A stretch of 64,000 nucleotides of DNA from Plantago major (GCA_026545765.1 CM048839.1:21018566-21082565); one strand, 5' to 3'; positions 34,481 to 47,101 are shown, numbered from the stretch's first letter. The notes: a model not told the origin generated them from the sequence alone. A program made the numbers and translations.

Positions 34481-37310
34481 GGCAGGGCAGGACTAAGTTA
34501 CGTTGCAAGTAAAACAGAACATACATACACTAATGGAATTAATTAATTAACACAAAGTATCATGCATAAAAAAAAAATATTCATATTATTCATTAAAATA
34601 TCTATGTTATTAACGAAATTCATTTCTTTTATAGTATAAAAAATACCAATGTTGATAACATAGACATTTTGATTAATAACATTTTCATGAAAATATTGAA
34701 TGTCTATGGGAATTGCTACTCAATTAATTATGGGAAAAAAAATAAAGGGGTCGATATTATAGTGGAGTATATAGTAGTACAAGTGAACTTGCACCAAATA
34801 GAAGTCAGATTTTGTCCATTTGACCGCATGCATAATGTATAATGTTTCTACTTTTAACAAGATCACTGGATGATGGGTACCAACTCTTTTTACAAAATCC
34901 ATACATTCTTGTCGATCGTACGTCAACCTCGATCCTTTATTCTACCTAGCTAGCTATACAACCTTTTTGCTTAGATTACATATTCATTCATTGCATCTTT
35001 TTTTGCATGGACTACTAATGTGAAATTCTAATTCCAGATTATAAATTACTAGTATGAAAATTTACTCTAAAAACTTCCCATTAGTACAAAACATGGATTT
35101 GATGACAAGTTAATTGTCGGTGGTAGTCACATGACATTATGAAAAACATCGATCGATCATTGTCTTCTTATGTTGCACGCATAACATTTCCTGTTGGGTT
35201 TTTTTGTTTCCTAATGTTCAGTTTCTGAGATCATGCATGTAGATTAATTTAATTTATAGATCTTGCAATACATACGTGTAGATTAATCTAACTCGTAAGC
35301 AAACAAAATTAAACTTGCATTCGTGTCTGTCTTCAGGCCTACTATATAGTATCAAGATCGATGATAAATTGATAATGTTCGAGTATATTTTAATTAATAA
35401 CTAATTCGAATCATGAGTAAAATTAGATTATCTATCAATCACCATGTATTAATTGATTGATCGGTTGATTCGGGGCATTAGGATTCGTGCATCGACCACA
35501 TGATGCATGTATGTATTTTGGGACAGACAACTGCTTGGTAATGAAGAAGAGTATGTACCTGCCGGTTGGACGGTTCATTTCCTTAATTAATGTAATTACC
35601 ATATAATTTTTCTCGTAAAACTTGATACATTTTAAATTGTCACTAAAAAATTTATACATTATCATGTTCAACTGATCCACAAAACTTTATATATTATTAG
35701 AAATACGAACCACCCACACTTAGTATATAACAAAATTTTACTTTTACATAAAAAAAATAAAAAAGTACACATTTTATTACCTGAAACTACACGCCTAACC
35801 TAATGAACGATGTTCTCTCAAATCTCACTAGCTCAGATCAAATTATACCTAGTATTCTAAGCATCCAAACTCCGAGTAATTTCTAGGTGGTCAATGTTCA
35901 TAGTGAAGCCCACTATTACAAGGAGTGATCTCCAAAGTTTTATAAACTGAGTGTTGGATAGATATTGTACCCAATTTCATACTCCATTGCGTCATGTCCA
36001 ACCACCGGTGTAGATTAGGCATGGAATTGGAATACACTCTTTTTGTAGATCCATTAGTTTTAAAATAATTAAGCACTTAATTAAGTACGTAATGCACATG
36101 GTGAATTAGGAACGTAGTATTAATTAGTTTTGGTTAAAATTTTAATTAGGGAGAGACAGAGAGCTCTGTTTTTTATGGCAGAGTAGTGTTGTTGGTTGAT
36201 TTGTATTCTAATTAGTGTACAAATCAAATATAGTTACGGCTTTTCTCAGCTTTTGTTTTGTTCCCCTTAAACCTGTTGACTACCTTTGGCTGATGCCTAA
36301 TGCATAGCTAGCTGCTGGTTTTGATTTAATATTGTGTACTCCTACAAATTACTTAAGAAGTAATGTAAGCATGCATGGATGTTCTAATTTGTTCCCTTTT
36401 GAGTTTGGTCTTTGCTACTTTTTGCTTTCTACTTTCGTAAATTCTTTCTTTCTTTATTTGTTTCAGTACTTCCATCACTCGCATGCATTAAAAGCAAGCC
36501 ACCTTCATGCCTCCTCTTCATTCTACTTTTTCCTTTTCCAAAGCAATTTTATTTGTTGATTCAACTAATTACCTAGATTCACTCCATGCATTGCCATTTC
36601 ACTCAAAAAAAAAAAAGAGCACCAAGGGAATAAGAGTAGAATTGATTGATACTTGTAAACAATATAAATTCACATCTCATTTGTACAAGTATAAATTAGG
36701 AGTGTGCCAAATCAAACAATTGAGACAATACTAAGTAGTACTCTAATGTCTTCTAAAGCACAACCGCAAGTCCTACATTGTTTCTATTAGAAATAACAAT
36801 ATGAAGTTTCCTTGGAGCTCCTCAAGTTTACACACGAAGTATGCTAGTCAAATCAAAGTCCCATACCGCTAACATACATGAATACAAAAGGGTATCCACA
36901 TAGAGATTACCGCAATTCATCGATTTGATACCACTTGGGGAGAACTCAAGAACAAAATCATTTGGAACTGAACATGTTTGCACTAAGATTGATTCAAGGA
37001 ATTTGTGATCAGGGGCTGAATGACCTATGTTACCCGGACTCTTCATTTCTCGTTCCATACTCAGTGGCTGAATGACCCATGTTACATGACTCTTCAATTC
37101 TCGTTGCATACTCATGTCCAACTCTCAACAGTTGGACATGGGATGGGAGTTGGGACACTTCATTTTAGGCTAAAATTAAGTTTTTTTTCCTTCTTGAAAT
37201 AGCCGTGTCGGACTTTGGGATACACACCTGTGCCGGTATCTGGTACCGAGTCCAGGTAACATAGGTTGAATCAAGTAAACGAGATCCGGATACACACCCG
37301 TGTCTAGCCT
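34481..37310. other. Intergenic region upstream of the glutaredoxin gene
   Basis: AT-rich, no coding region recognised. Contains a MITE-like remnant near 35730-35830 (words shared with the 16463-16634 element), several cgatcgatc and aattaattaa palindromes, and the short tandem duplication at 37013-37113. Confidence 0.5.
37013..37113. repeat. Two-copy diverged tandem repeat, about 55 bp
   Basis: Two adjacent copies of a unit starting ggctgaatgacc, continuing atgttac, gactcttca, ttctcgtt and catactca, with a few substitutions. Together they run into the sequence flanking the Copia element. Confidence 0.65.
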
Positions 37311-37315
37311 GGAAC

Positions 37316-38038
37316 TGTTGAGTCACAACAATAATCTCAAACAAACAAACACAATCGATCAACCAAAACGAAAACGAAGAAACACGGAATTTACGTGGTT
37401 CGGCTAATATAGCCTACATCCACGGGAAACCAAGCACGTATATTGATATCAGCTGAGATTCGATTACAAGCTTATACAATCTATACAAAGATCAAGCTCA
37501 ATCGACTATCTATACTCCTCAATCAATCAAATGAGAAAACAAGATCACAATCTCAATGATAAACGAAAACAACGATGAAACTCGAACCAGTTTTCTGTGT
37601 GCAGATCACGAAACCTGAATCTTCCAATTGCCAGTCGTGCGAATAACCTTCCTCAACCGCTATCCAAAATCTCAGATCAAATGGTGAAGAAACGAGAGAG
37701 AAATCAATCGAAAACTGAATGACAGCCACTTGCTCTGTTTTCTCTTCTCTTTAATAACCGTCATAACAAACTAACAAATGAAGAAATGATCTCACTTGAT
37801 CTCTGAAATGATCTGATCCGTCCAATCATCTTGAGTAAACATTAGCTGAAACTTGGTTTCATAAGATTTCTGAAACTTGGTTTCAGAATTCTCTGAAACT
37901 AGTTTCACTCATCTGAAACCTGGTTTCAGAATTTCTGAAACTTTCTGAAACTAGCTGAAACTAGTTTCACTCGCCTGAAACCAACTGAAACTTGGTTTCA
38001 GAAAATTCAACTTACTTGATTTGAGATAAAACACAACA
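37316..38038 (-). repeat. Copia 3' LTR
   Basis: 723 bp, starts tgttgagtcacaac and ends ataaaacacaaca on the plus strand. Contains a cluster of palindromic CTGAAAC...GTTTCAG words at about 37848-38002. Confidence 0.95.
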
Positions 38039-38169
38039 AACTCCACCTTAGCTCAAAATCAAGTCTACATGCTCTTTTCCCAATTTACTGTTCTTTACTC
38101 GGTAGAACAAACAACCACTTAAGCTCCCTTATGGCTAGAGCATGCCTTCCATAATCTCTGTGCAAAAAA

Positions 38170-41100
38170 TCAGATCAATCCAACAACATTTATCAGATCT
38201 GCACAATGCTTGAACTTGGCAGCTGACAATGCTTTTGTTAAGAAATCTGCAGCATTTTCTGTAGTATGAACCTTTTCAACTTTAATTGCTCCTCCATATA
38301 TTATATCTCTTATGAAGTATAATATCAAATCTCTGTGCTTGGTCCTTTCATGAAAATGCGATGCTTTGCTAACGAATAGCACTGATTATCACACATCACG
38401 ATACACAATCTTGTTCAATGCCCAACTCAGAATCAAACCATTCAACCATACGGCTTCCTTGATTCCCTCGATTCTTGCAATAAATTCATTTCGGTTGTAG
38501 ATAATGCTACTATAGACTGCTGAGAACATTTCCATGAGATGGCAGTACCAAACAATGTAAATACAAAACCTGTAACAGATTTCCTTGAATCTACATTAGA
38601 TGCAAAATCTGCATCTACAAAACCTTTCAGTGGTAGCTCAGTTGTAGAAGATGCAGAAAACTTCAGACCATGATGAACTGTTCCCTTGATATATCTGAGT
38701 ACACCTTTCACTGTATTCCAATGTATCATACCAGGATTGCTCATAAACCTGCTAATGATACTCATTGCAAAAGCTAAATCTGGTCTGCAGCAAATCATTG
38801 AATACATTATGCTTCCTACTGCATTTGCATAAGGAATCTTGAACATTTCAGATATCACTTCACAGGACATTGATTTACTGAAAGTTTAGTTCCAGGGTTT
38901 ACAGGTACAGAAACAGGCTTGGACATATTCATGTTAAACTTTGCAAGCACCTTAGTCAGATATGCAGATTGTGATAGAAATAAGCTTCTATCATGTTCTT
39001 GTCTGCTAATGTCCATACCCAGTATTCTACTTGCTTCTCCCAAATCTTTCATTTCAAACTCAGAGCTCAACTTAGCCTTTAACATGCTAATTTCATCAAG
39101 AGACTTCCCAGCTATCAATATATCATCAACATACAACAAATATGCACTCACTGTGTATGTTTGAAAAATATATACAACTGTCATACCTGCTCCTTATAAA
39201 CTGTATTGAGCTCATGAATTCATCAAATCTCTTATACCATTGTCGAGGACTTTGTTTCAAACCATATAGAGACCTTTTCAACAAACATGCCTTGTTTTCC
39301 TTGTCTTCAATATGAATGCCCTCAGGGATTTTCATATATATTGTTTCTTCTAGCAGACCATGTAAAAATGCAGTTTTGACATCCATCTGCTGTAATTGTA
39401 AGCCCCATTGAGTTACCATGGCTAAGAGAACCCTTATAGACACATGCTTTACCACAGGTGAGAAGATTTCTGTATAATCTATACCTTCCTTCTGTGTGAA
39501 ACCCCTTGCAACAAGCCTTGCTTTAAACCTGATTGAGTGAGCTGTCCCAGTTTCAACCTTCCTTTTGAATATCCATTTGCATCCCACAAGCTTCTTGTTC
39601 TTGGGTATAGTAACTATATCCCAAGTATCATTTTTCTCCAAGGAAACCAACTCTTCATGAATTGCTGTAATCCACTTTTCACTATCATTGCAACTAATAG
39701 CTTCTTGATAAGTGCTAGGTTCTGAGTAGTTTATATCTTCTGCTACTGATAGAGCATAGGCTACATTGTAAGATTTTCCCACCTGTCCATAACCATACAT
39801 ATCAGGCACCTTCCTATTTAGCCTCTTCTCTCTATCTTTAGCCAGTTGATAAGTGGATAACACATTTGTTTCATCTGCAGAATTCCCTGAAACTGTATCT
39901 CTAGAGGATGAATTCTCCATATCAGGTTGTTCTCTATGCTCATCCATAGATGTATGCTTATCATTTGCATGTAAATCACCAGTATTGCTGCAATGCTCCA
40001 CCTGAATTCCTGTATTGTTGTCCACAGGCCTGAGTGGCATAATAGTTTCATTAAAAACCACATCCCTGCTAATGATACATTTTTCCGATCAATTATCCAC
40101 AACTTGTACCTTTTACACCAGTAGGGTATCCCAAAAAAATGCATCTAAGTGCCCTTGGTTCCAGCTTCCCTTGCCTCACATGAGCCAGAGCCAAACACCC
40201 AAATACCTTCAAATGTCCTAGATAAGGAGGTTTGCCTGACCACAGTTCCTCATGTGTTAAATTGTTCAGAGGTGCTGAGGGGCTCCTATTTATGAGATAG
40301 CATGCTGTAGCAGCAGCTTCACCCCAGAAACATTTGCTCAGACCTGAGCTAATCAACATACATCTGATTCTCTCTAGCACAGTTCTATTGAACCTCTCAG
40401 CAACTCCATTCTGTTGAGGTGTGCCTGGTATTGTTTTATGTCTCACAATGCCCTTGTTTTTGCAGAACTCATTGAAATCATTAGAGAGAAACTCCAAGCC
40501 ATTATCTGTTCTGAGATGCTTGATTTTCCTGCCTGTAGTATTTTCCACCTCAATTGACCAATCTCTAAATTCTTTGAAAGCTTCATCTTTTGACTTCAAG
40601 ATTATCAGCCACACCTTTCTTGAATAATCATCAATGATTGACATGAAATACCTTCCTCCACCCATAGTTTGTGTATTTGTAGGTCCCCACAAGTCTGAAT
40701 GAAGGTAATCAAGAGGTGCTAGAGTATTGTGCTTTGCTGTGTCAAAACCAACCTTATGAGATTTTCCAAAAATACAGTTTTCACAGAATTGCAGGTGATT
40801 TATTTGATCTCCACACAGCAGGTTTTGTTTTGATAATTCTCTGAGTCCCTTCTCACTGAGGTGTCCCAACCTTGCATGCCATAGCTGAGTGTTGTCTTGA
40901 GCACTAACATGTGAAGATTCCCCAGAAACTGTATCACCTACCAGATAATAGAGACCATTTTCCTTCAAGCCTTTCATTACAATGATGCCAGACTTAGTAA
41001 TGCTCAGAACACCATTTTCTGAGGAATATTTGTGACCAGTACTGTCTAGTACACCAAGGGAAATGAGATTCCTCTTCAGTTTAGGTATGTACCTAACATT

Positions 41101-41260
41101 TGTAAGCATTCTTACAACTCCATCATGCGACTTGAGCCTTATATCACCAATCCCTTCAATGTTGCACTCAAAATCATCACCTAGTAATACAGAACCACCT
41201 TTCTTAGCTTTGTAGTTTATGAACCACTCAAGGTTAGGGCTCATATGAAATGAGCATCCG
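38170..41260 (-). pseudogene. Copia pol remnant (integrase, RT, RNase H)
   Basis: Fragments in several frames. 41244-40093: pre-integrase zinc-binding region (HARLGHLS...CENCIFGK) and integrase core with SDLWGP, RTDNGLEF and QQNGVAERFNRT. 40061-39126: spacer and reverse-transcriptase start (WDIVTIPKNKKLVGCKWIFK, VDVKTAFLHG-like). 39184-38855: RT active-site block YVDDILIAG. 38870-38442 and 38382-38170: RT thumb and RNase H (CRPDLAFAMS..., ADFLTKALSAAKFKH). Frame changes lie near 40090, 39150, 38870 and 38400. Just upstream of 41244 the aspartic-protease motif reads D-Y-G rather than D-[ST]-G. It cannot make an active polyprotein. Confidence 0.92.
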
Positions 41261-41429
41261 TAATCCAGTCAAAGAATCATTAGACTTTGATTTCACTCTT
41301 GAACAAGCCTCGAGACTACTAAAGCTTCAAAGATCACCATACATCTGCAGACTCAAAGAATATGTGCATTATGAGCCATATTGTTTTCTCGATCATTAAC
41401 ACCGCAATTTGCACGCCTTCTTGTCTCTC

Positions 41430-42201
41430 TTATACTTGAAACCGCTTCTTGAGATGGCCTGGCATTTTGCAATAGAAACACTTCCTTTTTTCTGAGTTAT
41501 TTCCATCTGCAGACTTGTGTTTTTCAAATCTTCTAGCATCTGCAGGTACAGGTGCTTTCTGCTTGGCCTGCATCTTATGACTCCACCTCTCCTTGATATT
41601 TAAACTTTCAGCTGCATTGTCATTTCCAGTATGGGGTCCCTTATGCAGCTCCTTGTTCCTCAGGGCAACATCAACATCATCATATGTCAACTTGGTGCTC
41701 TTATGAATAACTAGAGCATCAATGAAGTGCTCATATGATTTAGGCAGAGCTCCCAAGATTACTAATGCCTTATCCTCATCAGAAACTTCAATGCTAACAC
41801 TCTCCAGATCCTGGCACATCTTGTTAAACTCATCAATTCGTGAAATAGATTTATGCATCTTTGATTCGAAAGTTAAACAATCTTTTCCTGAGATGCAACT
41901 TATTTGCAGAAGTTTTAGAGTTATACATATCTTCCAGCTTGTCCCAGATTTCTTTAGCTGTTTTGATCTTGATTACTTCCCGGAGAATCTTGTCATCAAG
42001 GGACAATATGATTGTGCTACGAGCTCTTCCCATGATAGTAGCCTTCTCCTTGGCATAAAATCCTTCTGCAAATCCTTTATCTCCCAAGAGTGCAGCATCT
42101 AAACCTTGATGAATCAACAATGCTTCCATCTTGGCTTTCCATAAACCGAAATCGGTTTTCTCCGTGAACTTTTCAACATCAAATCTCATGGATGATCCCA
42201 T
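41430..42201 (-). pseudogene. Copia gag remnant
   Basis: Opens with ATG at 42201 (MGSSMRFDVEKFTEKTD), the usual Copia gag start, and continues through the UBN2-type capsid region (WKAKMEALLIHQGLDAALL, AKEIWDKLEDMY). A frame shift near 41855 leads into MHKSISRIDEFNKMCQ...ILGALPKSYEHFID. The zinc knuckle CFYCKMPGHLKKRF lacks its last cysteine because of a further small change at the end of the frame. Defective. Confidence 0.92.
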
Positions 42202-42254
42202 TTCTTGATCGAAAACAGTTGAGATTCAAAACCTTTCCCACAAACGGCGCCAAT

Positions 42255-42993
42255 TGTTGAGTCACAACAATAATCTCAAACAAACAAACACAATCGATCA
42301 ACCAAAACGAAAACGAAGAAACACGGAATTTACGTGGTTCGGCTAATATAGCCTACATCCACGGAAAACCAAGCACGTATATTGATATCAGCTGAGATTC
42401 GATTACAAGCTTATACAATCTATACAAAGATCAAGCTCAATCGACTATCTATACTCCTCAATCAATCAAATGAGAAAACAAGATCACAATCTCAATGATA
42501 AACGAAAACAACGATGAAACTCGAACCAGTTTTCTGTGTGCAGATCACGAAACCTGAATCTTCCAATTGTCAGTCGTGCGAATAACCTTCCTCAACCGCT
42601 ATCCAAAATCTCAGATCAAATGGTGAAGAAACGAGAGAGAAATCAATCGAAAACTGAATGACAGCCACTTGCTCTGTTTTCTTCTGTTTTTCTTCTCTTT
42701 AATAACCGTCATAACAAACTAACAAATGAAGAAATGATCTCAGCCCTTGATCTCTCTGAAATGATCTGATCCGTCCAATCATCTTGAGTAAACATTAGCT
42801 GAAACTTGGTTTCATAAGATTTCTGAAACTTGGTTTCAGAATTCTCATGAAACTAGTTTCACTCATCTGAAACCTGGTTTCAGAATTTCTGAAACTTTCT
42901 GAAACTAGCTGAAACTAGTTTCACTCGCCTGAAACCAACTGAAACTTGGTTTCAGAAAAATTCAACTTACTTGATTTGAGATAAAACACAACA
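42255..42993 (-). repeat. Copia 5' LTR
   Basis: 739 bp; 16 bp longer than its partner through small insertions, including a CT-rich stretch near 42678. The element's promoter should lie here, reading leftward. Confidence 0.95.
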
Positions 42994-42998
42994 GGAAC

Positions 42999-44219
42999 AA
43001 AGCAGATCTTGGGAGTCAAAGATCCCTGGCCTATAGGCGCAAGAATCAGGCTATTTGGCAAGTGTAGGGTAAATCTCATGATTCAGCTTGGTGTAAAAGT
43101 ACGATTTTAAAGAATCAAAGATATGAAGCAGCTTTTCACTATTCAGTCTTTATAAGGTATCTTTTGGCCTCAAGCACTTGTTGTTTGATATAATATTGTT
43201 GGATGGTATATTGGCATGGAATAAATTAACCACTATTAGATGTTCTTTCATTAGCTGGTTAGCAGGGCTGAAGAGCCTTCCTGCCAAAAACAGACTTATG
43301 ACTTTTGAGCTAGCAGACTTGTGTGATTCTGCAAAAGACAATTGTGATATGTGAATTAATTTGTGAGCACCTGTTCTTTTTTGTATGTTCTCTGCAATGT
43401 TTAGTTTTGGAATTACTACTGTGAAAATCTGGAGAATAGGAAGAATGCATGCATACTTGAACTTTATTAGCAAGAAGAAAACACACCCTCTTCTTACTCA
43501 GAGCTGCTATCGTGTTCAGCATCTAGATTATTGTTCTCTGCTAGAGAATGAATAAATTAGCAGTTCGATGTATATCATTACAGTGTTCTGAACTTCTGAT
43601 AACGTTTCAGTTAGCTATACTTGTAACAAATCCGGGTATGCCCCTCTTACATCGTACTACTACTTTTCGGTTCAGTGTCAATTTGATGTTCAGTAATTTT
43701 CACTGCATTTTGTGGATGATAACTAAAATCCTAGAGGTGATGATTGGTCTTATACCATCAAAATTGGTGGATGTGATTGATTGATATCATCATTATCATG
43801 AGACAATATGTTAATAATGTGTTGAAATGTTAGATCATGATGAGTGATGGAGAGCACGTACAAATGGATTTGGTCAAGAAGAAACAATTAATAATATGTA
43901 CTTATGAATTATGATTATAATTAAACGGATCACCATTCAATGTCTCCACATTTTCTGTGTTGTTTTGGTCTATTACCCACAAACAACAAACCTTGACGAC
44001 CATTCACCTTAGATATTACTCTACTTTCTTGTTGCTCTAAACAAACTTACTTTCCCAAAATAGCTTAATCTAAACACAAACATGCTGCTCAAAATTACTC
44101 ATTCAACAAAATACCTGCCTACTATTCTCACTCCATAATTTCATTTCCAGTCTCTACTTTCATGTCATTCAAAGACATTCTCTCTGACAAGATCATCATC
44201 TGAAATTGTATCGCTTGCA
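42999..44219. other. Intergenic: EXO70 upstream region
   Basis: AT-rich, with no coding region or repeat ends recognised. The last 100 bases form the EXO70 5' leader. Confidence 0.55.
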
Positions 44220-46346
44220 ATGGATGTTGACAAGGAGAAACCGGTTCCTGAAAAGTCCTCCACTGACGAAAAAAATGACAAAATCGATCAGTCTAACAAA
44301 GATACCCCCAAGAAACAAGAAATCGGCACCCCATTTGCAGAACATGATCCGTCCCCGGTTGATGCAGATGTTGATCGCAAGCCTGATGAGAATCTAACCG
44401 ATGCTGCTGTTGACGAGTCATCGGAGATCAAAGAGGAAGGAAAAGGAGAAGAGGATGCCAATCCCCCTGAAGCAGAAACTCCTCATTTGCCTCCTGATCT
44501 CAACCAAGTATCTCAAGAAATTGATGAATTCATTTCCACATTACCTACTGTAAAAGCTCCAGATGACGAATCGGCCTCTCCACCTGATGTGCCGATTTGT
44601 GTTGAACAATTTGCTGTCTTGATTGAAGCCAAGATCCAAGAATATGACGCCCACGAAAACCCTGTCAAGTTTACTCAACTTACTGATGAAGATTCTGCTT
44701 CATTGCTTGATTCTGTCAATCGACTTTCGTCCTTGTCAAAGTCTTTATGGGAATTTTCTTCTGAATTTAAGTATGCATATTCCATCAACCGCATTGGGAC
44801 CGTTCTCCAACACACAATGTCATACCTGGAGGAGGAATTCAAGGCTCTTGCTGAAGAACACAAGATGGAAAATAATATTGTAGACGATGCCAAGGTCAAG
44901 CAGGCTGAAGAATCTTCCGACCAAGATCCGCCTTATGAATTAGCCCCTCCCGAAGAATTCTTTTTCCCAAGCTATTCCGAAGAGATTTTATCGAATATGG
45001 TTAAAATATCGAAAACATTGATTGCCGGTGGATACGAAGATGAATGCCACCAAGTCTATTTCGTGGCGCGAAGAAACGCATTGGAAGAGAGCCTTGCTAA
45101 GCTGGGATTTCAGAAATTCAGCATTGATGAAGTTCAGAAAATGTCATGGGAATCCTTGGAAAGAGAGATCGAGGCATGGATCAAGACATTCAAATATTGT
45201 GCAACTGTCCAGCTTTCCAGCGAAAGCAAACTCTCTAACGCGGTGTTCCCAGAATATCCTGCTTTTGCCAAGGACCTATTTGGATACCTCTCTAGGGGAG
45301 TCAGTGTCCAGCTTCTCAACTTTGGCAGGGCCATCATGCTAACCAAGCGCGCTCCTGAGAAGCTTTTCAAGTTCCTTGACGTGTACGAGGCTTTGAGAGA
45401 TGTTCCCCCAGAGATTGAAAAGTTGTTCCCTGAGGAATGGGTTCAGGATGTTAAGACAGAGGCTTCAATGATAAGAGGCGGCCTCGGGGAGACCATGATT
45501 GCAATCGTGATTGAGCTAGAGAACGCAATCAAGATGGATTCATCAGGCAAGACCCCGGTTCCAGGTGGGGCGGTTCATCCCTTGACAAAATACATCATGA
45601 ATTACCTGACTTATGCGTGCGAGTATAGGGATACACTGGAGCAAGTATTCAGGGAGCACCAGAAGATTGAGAGGTCGGATTCGACATCCAGATCGGAATT
45701 CGACTACACTGCACAAGCTCAAGAAAATGCTAACCAGCATCCACCTACACAGCCTCAATCTCCTTTCCAGTCTCAGGTTTCAAAGGTGATGGATTTGCTC
45801 AATGCCTACCTCGAAGGGAAATCAAAGCTTTACAGGGACAACTCTTTGAGCTCAATTTTCTTGATGAACAACGGAAGGTACATTCTACAGAAGATCAAAG
45901 GATGCAGTGAGATCCACACCCTGCTAGGTGATCCATGGTACAGGAAGAGATCGTCAGAGATCAGGCAATACCACAAAGGGTACCAGCGCGAAACTTGGGG
46001 GAAATTGTTGAATTGTTTGCACCCTGAGGGATTGCTGGTGAACGGGAAAATCGTGAAGCCACAGGTTAAGGAGAGGTTCAATAATTTCAATAAATTGTTC
46101 GATGAGATACACAAGGCACAGAGCACATGGGTGGTTGGAGACGAGCAGCTTCAGTCGGAGCTGAGGGTGTCCATATCAAACATGGTTATACCTGCTTACA
46201 GATCCTTCTTAGGAAGGTTCGGCCAGGTTTTCACGCCAGGGAGGCAGACGGAGAAGTACGTCAAGTATCAACCGGAAGACATCGAGATGCACATTGATGA
46301 ACTGTTTGACGGGAATGCAGCTCCTATGGGGAAAAAGAAGATGTAA
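44220..46346 (+). CDS. EXO70 exocyst subunit (probably EXO70C clade)
   Basis: Intronless 708-residue peripheral membrane protein of the exocyst tethering complex, which directs secretory vesicles to plasma-membrane sites. The first about 95 residues are acidic/Lys-rich and probably disordered (DKEKPVPEKSS...). PPDLNQVSQEIDEFISTLP then starts the helical rod. The conserved EXO70 domain follows: SYSEEILSNMVKISKTLIAG, DEVQKMSWESLEREIEAW, RAPEKLFKFLDVYEALRDV, GGAVHPLTKYIMNYL, SSIFLMNNGRYILQKIKG, YQRETWGKLL, and a C-terminal end YQPEDIEMHIDELFDG typical of the PI(4,5)P2-binding end. Single-exon structure is shared by EXO70 subfamilies other than A. The length and the PPDLN start fit EXO70C, regulators of pollen-tube and polar growth, better than EXO70B; a tree would decide. 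The ATG at 44220 is the first in frame after the leader. Confidence 0.93.
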   Translation: MDVDKEKPVPEKSSTDEKNDKIDQSNKDTPKKQEIGTPFAEHDPSPVDADVDRKPDENLTDAAVDESSEIKEEGKGEEDANPPEAETPHLPPDLNQVSQEIDEFISTLPTVKAPDDESASPPDVPICVEQFAVLIEAKIQEYDAHENPVKFTQLTDEDSASLLDSVNRLSSLSKSLWEFSSEFKYAYSINRIGTVLQHTMSYLEEEFKALAEEHKMENNIVDDAKVKQAEESSDQDPPYELAPPEEFFFPSYSEEILSNMVKISKTLIAGGYEDECHQVYFVARRNALEESLAKLGFQKFSIDEVQKMSWESLEREIEAWIKTFKYCATVQLSSESKLSNAVFPEYPAFAKDLFGYLSRGVSVQLLNFGRAIMLTKRAPEKLFKFLDVYEALRDVPPEIEKLFPEEWVQDVKTEASMIRGGLGETMIAIVIELENAIKMDSSGKTPVPGGAVHPLTKYIMNYLTYACEYRDTLEQVFREHQKIERSDSTSRSEFDYTAQAQENANQHPPTQPQSPFQSQVSKVMDLLNAYLEGKSKLYRDNSLSSIFLMNNGRYILQKIKGCSEIHTLLGDPWYRKRSSEIRQYHKGYQRETWGKLLNCLHPEGLLVNGKIVKPQVKERFNNFNKLFDEIHKAQSTWVVGDEQLQSELRVSISNMVIPAYRSFLGRFGQVFTPGRQTEKYVKYQPEDIEMHIDELFDGNAAPMGKKKM

Positions 46347-46997
46347 AAGGCACAGTTTTGGAAGGCAAAAAAACATATTGTGCTGCTATACAACAACAGC
46401 CATATCCGAGATCAGTTCTACTGGTTTGTTTGATGGTGCAATTTTACTGACTGACTTGGATTTTCAGGTCTTGATTGAATACTCCTTAAAATTTCTAAAG
46501 GTGTTGACATATTTAAGATTTTGGACCATTGAAGTTGTGTCCTGAATGTTTTTTCACAGTCTAATAGTTCTGATTTTGTTAGTTTCCATTTTTTTTTCCT
46601 CAATATTTTTGGAGTTATTCTGCTTAGTGTATGCAACTTTATGTGGTGTAATTCTTCTTTTTATTTATCAGATTATCAGTTAAATTGTTTTTAGCTGATG
46701 ATTCATCTTGTTTATAATGTACTCCTTTCGTGCAAATAATAATGCAATACTTAACTTTTTAATTCGATTTTAACCACATATTACTCATAAATTACATAGT
46801 TTCTTTTTTAAATTTTTTTCGATAGTTTATAAGTAACATGTGGTAAAATTCGATGAAACACAGTCAAAATGGCACATGGTCATTGGGATTGGACCGGATG
46901 GGCAGTAGTCTCATTCCAGTTCCCCACTAGATTTCACTACGTACGAGCAGAGGTGGAGTCAAGATGGAGTATAGTGGGGCCCTAATCTCAGAAATAC
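46347..46997. other. Intergenic: EXO70 3' UTR and older MITE remnant
   Basis: 3' UTR sequence to about 46700. From about 46950 a block (cagaggtggagtcaag...ggggcc) pairs in reverse with sequence just beyond the hAT element at about 51735-51770, suggesting the hAT landed in an older element. Confidence 0.45.
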
Positions 46998-47070
46998 TCC
47001 AATATCAGTGGCGAAGGCAAGTGTGGTTCGGTGGGGTCACTGGACCCCACTCAACTTTTCCCAGCCTTTG

Positions 47071-47098
<28 letters not shown>
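47071..47098. repeat. (TA)n microsatellite
   Basis: About 14 uninterrupted AT/TA units near the left end of the hAT element. Confidence 0.95.

Positions 47099-47101
<3 letters not shown>

Larger units (their letters stand above)
37311..42998 (-). mobile_element. Ty1/Copia LTR retrotransposon, young but coding-defective
   Basis: The element is 37316-42993 (5,678 bp) with LTRs that begin TG and end CA, flanked by a perfect 5-bp duplication ggaac (37311-37315 and 42994-42998). Coding is on the minus strand in the order gag, protease remnant, integrase, reverse transcriptase, RNase H; integrase before RT places it in Copia. Just inside the 5' LTR (42241-42252) the minus strand reads tggcgccgtttg, a primer-binding site whose first ten bases match the 3' end of tRNA-Asp. 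A purine-rich stretch (aaggtggag) precedes the 3' LTR near 38045. The LTRs differ by only a couple of substitutions and several small indels, but the internal frames are interrupted many times. Confidence 0.95.
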
